A stretch of DNA of 64,000 nt, from NCBI RefSeq assembly GCF_901709675.1, contig NC_051087.1, positions 1-64,000 of the forward strand. The letters run 5' to 3'. The position numbers were made by a program, and so were the translations under genes. Shown here one piece after another: positions 53,948-64,000 of the stretch (the first letter of the stretch is position 1; every line of letters begins with the position of its first letter). Source of the DNA: Syngnathus acus. Lineage: Eukaryota > Chordata > Actinopteri > Syngnathiformes > Syngnathidae. The notes beneath the pieces are model-generated. The model was not told the DNA's origin. It did not search any database and was given only the letters and a program-made list of their open reading frames with translations.

Positions 53948-55605
53948 GGCGACCGCTGGCGGGCTGTCGGGTGGGACTGCAGAGGCCTTTCTCCTTGATG
54001 GGCTTTTTGAGGCAAGAGAAGGAGGACGGGCTTTGCGTGTGGGAGGGAGGGAGGGAGGGAGGAGAACATTCCTCACTTGGTCAGCAGCTGGCAGGCAGGC
54101 AGGCAGGCAGGCAACAAGACAATTAGGCAGGATGTCTCCTTCCTCATGACCAGCGCTGGACAGTCCAATACTTGTCTTTTTCAGACACCCTTTGAAGCCA
54201 AGCCTCCCTCTCAAGTCGCTCAATGTTGAGCAACATAAAGCAAGTTGCACAAAAGTATTCCCATTGGACAAACTCCTTAGCAATCCACCTAGCCGCTTCC
54301 TCTGGCAACGCAAATGGCCGGCGCCAGATCAACAAAAGCCAAATCAAGCTGACAAATGGCCGGCCTCTTGGATCATTTGCCTCAGGTGTGGCGGGACCGG
54401 ACTTGGGAGGCAAGCAATTGATTGCTCACGGCAGCCCCAAACACGGGCAAACACCTACAAATATGAACCTGGAAAAAAAATACATGGCCTGCCTGGTCTA
54501 CGCTCGTGCTTCGCATTTCCTCCCGCTCGGCAGCATGGGCGCCACTCTGGGAACATGCGGCCAACCGGAAGGCGTGAGAGGTCAAAGGAGAAGCGAGCAA
54601 AGCGATTTGGCACGCGCGCCCTTTCCACGCTCGGCCGTCAAAAATCCTTTCGACTCGACTTCCCGGGTCTGTTGACTTGTGCTCGCTAGAGTGAGCGGCG
54701 TGACATTTGCTCCTCATCTGATCAGTTCACGGACAATCAATGGTCGACGCTTCATTCCTCAGTGCTCGCTATGCCTGCGGTCACACGGACGCCAAGGCCG
54801 CTTCCTCCAATTGTGGCGGGCAAAGAGCAGAGAAAACGTCTGCGCGGATCTCTCGGCTTTTTGCGCGTCGCCGTTTCTGGTTTGAACGTCCCGTATTCCA
54901 ATATTTTTGCTCACACGAAAACCCGGGGTCGCTTCCTCTCTGATGGAATAACATGAGGCAAAGGAGTTTTGGAGCCCAACGTGCCCATGACATGTTTTAA
55001 TGTGAACTTTGTGTCCTTCTTTGGCAAGTGTCCGCCCATGGGCTCGACAAGCAATATGCAAACGCAACAAAAGCTCCAATTCAAACATGCTGAAGCAATC
55101 TTACTCAAAACACCGGGCGGCGCTGTCGAGCAACTGCTTGTCCAAACCAATTGCTGCCACAAGAACGCTCATGTCGACAAGCGCTGGCTTTTCTCCGGGT
55201 CCTCCCACATCCCAAAAACGATTGAGCGCTCTAAATTGCCTGGAGGCGCGGATGCTTATTGGTCTCTGGCAACCTGACAGCTGGGACAGGCTCGAGCATG
55301 CCCACGAGGACACAGGATGGATGGATGGATGGATGGATGTTCCATATAAAACATTATCCCCACCAAACATCTATATGTAGGTGGATATATATAAATAGAC
55401 ACACAGTTTCATGTATATACATAGATTTTATATATACACACACACATTTGTGTGTGTATATATATACATATACACACACACGTATGTATATATATATATA
55501 TAAATACATATATACACACATATATATATACATATATATATACACACACATATATATATATACATATATATATACATATATATATATATATGTATATATA
55601 TATAC

Positions 55606-55640
<35 letters not shown>

Positions 55641-55649
55641 AATACATAC

Positions 55650-55686
<37 letters not shown>

Positions 55687-55947
55687 CATACGTATATATA
55701 TATATATATATATATAAACACACACATGTATATACACGCGCGCGCGCACACTTCTACTTGGATCCATATACACACGCTGGCACACGCTCATATAGCAGTC
55801 ACTGTGAAGGGTGTTTGACAGCTCACTGTGCCGCCTTCAAGCGTCTTAGCTTACTCGAGTGTCACCAAGGCGTTTGGTCCCGCCCGAGTGTTCCGTTGTC
55901 AACATGCCGTTTGGGCGGGCAGGCGGATGGCCTCTCCTCGGCGCACG
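53948..55947. other. Spacer between slc22a7 and rcor3
   Basis: Short GGGA and GGCA tracts at 54044-54114, a GATG tract at 55315-55338 and the AT-rich alternating tract at 55380-55735. The minus strand at 54144-54413 has an open frame without family resemblance. rcor3 3' UTR occupies the right side; a clear poly(A) signal was not assigned. Confidence 0.5.
55380..55735. repeat. (TA)n-(CATA)n alternating purine-pyrimidine tract
   Basis: About 350 bp of TATATA with interspersed ACACAC, ATACATA and TACGTA, ending in a CGCGCGCG-rich run at 55738-55750. It can form cruciform or left-handed DNA. Repeated YIYIYI frames on both strands are by-products. Confidence 0.95.
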
Positions 55948-58900
55948 TTACTGGAGACACGACGACGAGGAGCCCGCGTCGGCCGAAGGCTGCGGAGGGG
56001 CGGCGGGGCCGGACGGGCGGGGGTTGAGACGAGGGGGCGGGGCGTTGGTGGGCCGGATGAGGGGCGGCGGCTGCTGCAAGGCGGGCCGGCTCTGCTGCGA
56101 GCTCGGGTGGGGCTGCTGCTGCAGGGGCGGCGGCTGGCGATGCAGGGATGGCGTGGCCGGCAGCGAGGGCCGCAGCAGGGGCGGCGGCTGGTGGTGGAGC
56201 GAGGAGGCGGGGCTCGGCGTCACGCCCGTCTGAGACGAAGCCACCGCCGGAGACGCCCCCGAAGCGGCGGCCTTGGAACAAAAAGGCAGATGGAGCTTCA
56301 AGCCTGGCTACTGTTGATTCTTTGGTTTTGTTTGTTTGCAAAGGTCTTATTTTGCTCGCTTTCGAAAAAGGACTTGAAAATTAGTGACAAAAAAAGTTGA
56401 AGTTAAAGTCCCAATGATCGTCACACACACATCTGGGTGTGGTCAAATTTGTCCTCTGCATTGAACCCATCCCCGTGTGATTTTAATCCATCCCCTGGGG
56501 GAGAGGGGAGCAGTGAGCAGCAGCGGTGCCGCGCTCAGGAATAAGTTGGTGATCTAACCCCCCAATTCCAACCCTTAATGCTGAGTGCCAAGCAGGGAGG
56601 CAATGGGTCCCATTTTTATAGTCTTTGGTATGACCCGGCCGGGGTTTGAACCCACAACCTTCCAGTCTCAGGGCGGACACTCTACCACTAGGCCACTGAG
56701 CTGGAAAGGGGATTTGGAAATGTGGAAGAAAAAAAAGAAAAAAAGCAGGCAGGGCTGGGCAATTGCTATTCTGAAGCGCCGGCGATCTGCACGTCCGCTT
56801 CGTCTCCCTGTCGCAACACGCCTGTCCCATCATAAGCAAGCATCATTTGAATCAGGTGCGTTGCAGCAGGGAGACTGAGCGAGCGAGTGCAAATCGGCCA
56901 GCCAATCCTATTCACCTCGTCGTCCTCCTCGTCGGTGCTCTTCCCGGAGGGCGTGGCGGACGTGTTCTTCAGCTCCTCCCCGGAGGCGCCGTCCCCTTGC
57001 TCCGCCTCCCACTCCTGAAGCACCTCCTCCAGATTGAAACGCCGCCGGTAGTTGACGAAAAAGTTCTTCACCTGCCCCAGCGTTTTGTTGCCGATGACGT
57101 CGGCGATGGCCTGAAAGTCTTTGCCATACTTCCGGACTCCTGAACGACATGAGTGACGACATCATCGAGAGAGTCAAGCGGCCCGTGGCGCGGACGTGAC
57201 GCCGCACGCTCGCGCGTGTCCATGCAAAGTGCTCGCGGGGCCATTTGGGAGGCCAGCGTACGTGCGTGCGTGCGTGCGACTCTTGCAAAACGCGCGGGAG
57301 GAGGACAGAGTAGCCGCAGTGAAGGCAGCCCCCATTCAAAGCCATTCTAAAGCCAATTTGCCATGGTTGGACGGGCCAAGAACAAAGGCGAGGCGTCACC
57401 TTGAACGGCCAGCAGCTGCTCGTCGGTGGTCCAGCGAGCGTTCACCTTCTGAGCGCTCTGAAAGCATGGTCCACATTGTCAGAAAGGGTGGCTAAGGCTT
57501 GCGCCGGCGCCACCCTTGACCAACCTCGGGCAAGCGGAAGGCCTCGATTCCACGTTCCAAGACGTGCTTGAGTCCGCTGTTCAGCTGTTTGGCGTTTTGA
57601 ACCTAAAACGGCAAGGCAGCCACCATTTGCCGAAAAGCAACGGCCGCTGGCGCAAAGCGGCTCCCGTTGAGTGGGCGCCTCCTACCTGCCTCTTGAGGGA
57701 CACTAGCTCCATGTCCAGCTGGCGCAGGAGCGCGTTGGCGGCAGCGGCGCCGCAGGAGACGGCCACCACGTCGTCCTGGCTCAGGTACATGCCTTTGGGG
57801 GGGCGGCACCGCGAGCGCTGATGGTGGCGGTGCTGCAGCGTCTGGTGCTCCCGCCGGCCCGGGACCGACTTGGCGGTGGGCGCCGCGGGCGCGGTGAGCT
57901 CCGCCGGGTTCTACCGCCAAAGCGCCACCGCGGCTCAAAGTGGATCGAGAGCATGCGGAAGGTGCGCCGGGTTCGCTGGCTGGCTTGCCGTACATAGTAC
58001 CTCTTTCTTGGCTTCCTTGTTGGGGTCGTAGTCGCTGTCGTTTGGCTCGGCGGCGTTGGCCTCCTCCATCTCCTCGTCACTGGGGCGACAACGGCAATTA
58101 GGAATCGGCCCCTCGCTACTTGTAGAAGGGCTCTCATCCGCCCACGGCGGCGTGTCGCCAGCGTTTGGTTCCCCAGGCGAGTGGGGCCAACAGGATTTTG
58201 TGAGCAGCAAAGCCCAGGACGCCGTTACCTGTCGCCTCGGTTGCTCCTGCTGGCCAGCTTCCTGGCTTGGCGGTCCATCAGACTGGTTCTGGAACGGGTT
58301 TTCTTCCACGAGTAGTAGTACTTGACCAGGCTGGAGATGGATTTATCTGGAAGCTAAGGTCAAAGCGTCCAATGGACAAGAGCCAGACGGGAGGCGTCTC
58401 CGCCGTGCCGGGCTTTCCGAGACGCTCGCCGCTTACCATCTGTTGGATGCGGTGAAAACTTTTGCCGTGAAAACTGAACGCTTGCTCAAAGAGAACTTTG
58501 TCCTCCACCGTCCACTCGTCGGGAAAAGGCGTAAAGTTGGGGAGGTCAGCCAAAGACTTGTCGATGTTGTGTTTGTGCCAGAAGAGCATCCCCAGGGCCT
58601 GGACGAGCGCACGCACACACACACTTGCGGTGCCTTCTGAAAAGCCAGTGCTTAGAAAGGCGCACGCCTACCTGCTCCACATTGTAGCCGTGCTTGTCTT
58701 TGGCCAGTGCGATGTACTCGTCCACTGTGGCGGAAGGAAGGAAGGAAGGAAGGAAGGAAGGAAGGAAGGAAGGAAGGAAGGAAGGAAGGAAGGGTTACTA
58801 TGGCGACATGAGGACGGTCGGGCTCGATGCGATCACTCACGTTTGGCGTCTTCGATGTCATGATAAGGAGACCACACCAACATCCCGCCGCTGTCCCGCT

Positions 58901-59727
58901 CAGAGTATTTGCTGGAGCCTAAACGGAGCGTTTCATCGTCATTCCATCTCAACCACAGCTCCATGGCTATTTTGACAAGGGTCCAATCGTCTGGAGCCGC
59001 TCCACCAAGTACCACACAATAGCTGCCTATGCCGCTCGCGTCTGTTTGACAACTTTGACCAGCGGTGCCCCCCCATCCACAAACCGGGATAGATATCGGG
59101 CCGCACTCTACTGCTTGGAAAGCCTGCCCTGCCCTGCCTCCGCGGTGTTTTCACCTGTGCCGAGGACTCGCCCTTCGTCGTCCACGCCGTTTCTAAAAAT
59201 GTCGCACACACACAAGTACACGCACACGGGCAGGCGGCCTCTGCGGTCGGTACCCATCCGGCAACAATCCGCACGTACCCCCGCAAGCCCTGGGGACGGA
59301 CGGCTGCGAGGCGTCTCTTGCACTTTGGCGTTCCGTTTCGAAAGGCCAAGCGTGAGCAGCAGCTTGCTTTCCTGCCTGCCTGCCAGCACTCGACTACCAC
59401 GTCCACAGTCACCAAACGAGTCGGGAATATCAAGGAAGCATGCTCACCGGCCTCGTAATCAGGAATGTTGGCCTGGTAATCGGCTCCGACCCGCATGCCA
59501 ACATCTGCGGACAAGAAAAGCAAAAACAAAAGCCAAGTGTGACTGCACTGGAGCGAGCGTCCAAGCTAGCCGACTAGCTTGCCATGTATGTCGGGCGGCC
59601 CACCGTGCTCGTCGTCGCTGCCGCTTTCGTCCGTCAAGTGTCCGTTGGACGCGTTGGAAGGACTCTTGGTGCCGTTGGAGCGAGCCTTGCCCAAATACTC
59701 GGAGCCTTTGTCCATCATGCCCGGCAT
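55948..59727 (-). CDS. rcor3: REST corepressor 3 (CoREST family)
   Basis: Twelve exons: 59727-59604, 59504-59448, 58918-58841, 58724-58672, 58598-58437, 58353-58229, 58079-58001, 57910-57686, 57602-57525, 57457-57400, 57139-56916, 56271-55948. They encode 528 residues. RCOR proteins hold LSD1 and HDAC1/2 together on chromatin. The N-terminus [14 protein letters not shown] is typical of RCOR3. An ELM2 domain ([14 protein letters not shown] ... [21 protein letters not shown]) is followed by SANT1 at about 133-176 ([35 protein letters not shown]), an LSD1-binding linker ([32 protein letters not shown]) and SANT2 at about 334-380 ([19 protein letters not shown]). The proline-rich C-terminus ([20 protein letters not shown]) is the RCOR3/RCOR2 type, not RCOR1. 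The last intron holds a SINE and a MITE relic. Confidence 0.95.
56405..56702 (-). mobile_element. tRNA-derived SINE (second family), antisense copy
   Basis: Reverse complement of the element at 53108-53436, nearly identical through the B-box and body. It lies in the last intron of rcor3, in the same direction as the gene. Confidence 0.93.
56750..56895. mobile_element. Degenerate hAT MITE relic
   Basis: GGGCTGGGCAATT at the left edge and the internal pair TCGCAACACGCCTG / TGAATCAGGTGCGTTGC match the MITE at 25184-25399, but the right terminus is lost. It lies in the last intron of rcor3, next to exon 11. Confidence 0.75.
58733..58792 (+). repeat. (GGAA)n microsatellite
   Basis: About 15 units in rcor3 intron 3, ending a few bases before the exon 4 acceptor on the minus strand, where it reads as a pyrimidine tract. 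Confidence 0.95.
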
Positions 59728-61254
59728 CCTGTCGCTGCTGTGCTCGACGGCCGCCGCCGAAGAGGCTCCAAAAAGCTTCGCCTGACGGGACCGACGTGCT
59801 CCTTGGGCGCTACGGGACGCCACCAGCATGGGAAGGGGACGCCGCCAGCATAGGAAGGGGACGATTTGATCCCGAGAGACACAAAATGTCCGCCACCGTC
59901 GCAAGCAGCCCGCGTAGTAGGTCGACTCGAGAGACTAACCGACGCGGCGGGCGGAGTTCCCACACGCCCCCCCCCCCCCCTCTCTGTAGTGAGGCCAGCC
60001 GCGAGCGGAAGATAGTAGATCCCTCCGCCAACCCGTCGGCGGATTTTGTTTTGTTTTTTGGGGGGCCGATTATCTATGTTCACGTGCAAGCTCCTCCATC
60101 GGCAAGCACCGTGCGAACCAGTCGGATCGATTGCAAAAATGTTCATCTTTTCATTGTTGCTTTTTTGGTACTGGCCGTAATGGGCTTCCATAGAGAAGCG
60201 ATGCATCCCTCATACGCAAATCTGTGGGAATTCAAATATTTATGGTCCAGACAACAAGGGAACGGATTTTTATATGCGCAATTGCGTGAACACATATGCA
60301 TCGTGCCTCCTGCCTTTGTTTGGTTTGTGGCTTTGTGATCGCAGAGGCTTTCGTTGAGCTTCCTATTGTCCTGCAGCGCCCCCCGAGGCGATTATTCGCA
60401 ACTACAGGTGTCATTTGCCAGCTCCCCAAGTTGCCAAAAATGTAGCTCAAACATTTGTTCACTCATCACATTCTTTCATTTCAAAACTACGATTGAAAAA
60501 TGTGTGTCATGAGTCCTTTTATTGAAAAAGTGCCATTCATTCCGTTTCTTTTTTTTTTTTCCTGCCCTCACTTTGTAAACTTTGTCAACATGAAACACTG
60601 ACCGCCATCAAATCTCACAAACGAAAAGAGAACCGAGCGCATCTCATTGAGCTGCGTGGGCCATGCTCAAGCTTAGCGCATTCCTCCTTCCGCCGATGCT
60701 AAGCAGACGCGGGACTGATGGTAAATCGCGTTTGTTTGGCCAAAGAAAAGGCGGCTAACTTCAAGTTAGCCCCGAATGCACACAAACAGCAAGACTGAAT
60801 ACGCAACATGCCGTCCGCACACCACACTCGCACTAAGATACAACATTGTCAAGTCCCCTCCGTTAGCACCGGCCGGTCGGCGAGTGTGCTGCGTGTGATG
60901 TTAGCTTGCCTCGCTAACGTCCCTCAAGAGAGCCGACCACAGCAAATAAATAAGGAATGGGAGTTAGGATAGCGCACAGCCACGTGGGCTAACGTGCATA
61001 GCGCCCTGTTTTTTTGGTTTGCTTTTTCTTTCTACTGAAACAAAGGATACAAGCACACAAACACCACAAGGTCCAAAACAGGGTCCCCCCCAGCTGATGG
61101 CTCACGTTCACCTCTAGCGTCTTGTTCCCATGTGACAAAAAGCGTTTGCATCAAGTGTAGAAAAGGCCGACCGGCGTCAACTGGTGCGGAAGCCGAGCCG
61201 TCGCCCGGGTGGAAAGGCACGTCCCCGCCGCTCGTGGGCTCGGGATGCTGCCGA
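59728..61254. other. rcor3 upstream region and EML 3' UTR
   Basis: The rcor3 5' UTR and promoter lie just above 59727. A poly(A) signal for the EML gene (minus AATAAA, 60518-60523) is 730 bases after its stop. No additional gene is seen, and long plus-strand frames here are antisense by-products of rcor3. Confidence 0.55.

Positions 61255-64000
<2,746 letters not shown>

Noticed and set aside
54144-54413. 90-codon minus-strand frame upstream of slc22a7
   Set aside because: No family resemblance and no plausible splice link to the first coding exon; more likely 5' flanking DNA.
55259-56027. Frames rich in YIYI on both strands
   Set aside because: Translations of the TA/CA tract.
59046-60338. 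430-codon plus-strand open frame
   Set aside because: It runs antisense across rcor3 exons 1 and 2 and their GC-rich introns, has no family resemblance, and crosses microsatellite and C-run sequence.

Overview
The window reads as the left end of a teleost fish chromosome. It opens with about 7.2 kb of satellite DNA in which the vertebrate telomere hexamer is embedded. The satellite is in the orientation expected at a left chromosome end, with the C-rich strand on +. Fish-type mobile elements follow: an intact Tc1-like transposon, LINE 3' fragments, two tRNA-derived SINE families and a hAT-type MITE. After that comes ordinary compact vertebrate gene space. The species cannot be named from the sequence alone.

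Layout. 1-4907 is a 40-bp satellite. 4898-7230 is a 23-bp satellite sharing a decamer with the first. 7231-9465 holds degenerate AT-rich subtelomeric repeats. 9466-13800 holds LINE remnants, a ~1.9-kb inverted-repeat (foldback) structure and a 394-bp tandem duplication. From about 14 kb to the end I rebuilt ten protein-coding genes by reading exons on GT-AG borders and checking that reading frame is kept across every junction. On the minus strand these are polr3f (14064-19377), kat14 (20927-24798), pet117 (24839-26021), tmem63b (29382-38795), psen2 (42272-44850), an SLC8/NCX exchanger (46358-49499), slc22a7 (50652-53947), rcor3 (55948-59727) and the 3' end of an EML5/EML6-type gene (61255 to beyond 64000). 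dpy30 (40663-42136) is the only gene on the plus strand.

The genes are housekeeping or membrane functions: RNA polymerase III subunit, ATAC acetyltransferase subunit, COX assembly factor, mechanosensitive channel, H3K4-methyltransferase subunit, presenilin, Na/Ca exchanger, organic anion transporter, CoREST corepressor and microtubule-associated WD protein. They do not form one pathway. Points of arrangement: pet117 and kat14 are separated by only 40 nt in one apparent exon; dpy30 and psen2 are tail-to-tail with poly(A) signals 40 bp apart; dpy30 and tmem63b are head-to-head.

Most striking observations: (a) the two satellites share a decamer exactly at their junction, so one may have been built from the other on a telomere; (b) the NCX gene encodes a full transport core and CBD2 but no CBD1 calcium-sensor domain; (c) presenilin-2 is unusually short; (d) an intact Tc1 element sits in polr3f intron 1; (e) a large imperfect palindrome lies in the subtelomere. 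All gene identities rest on remembered family sequences, not on a search.
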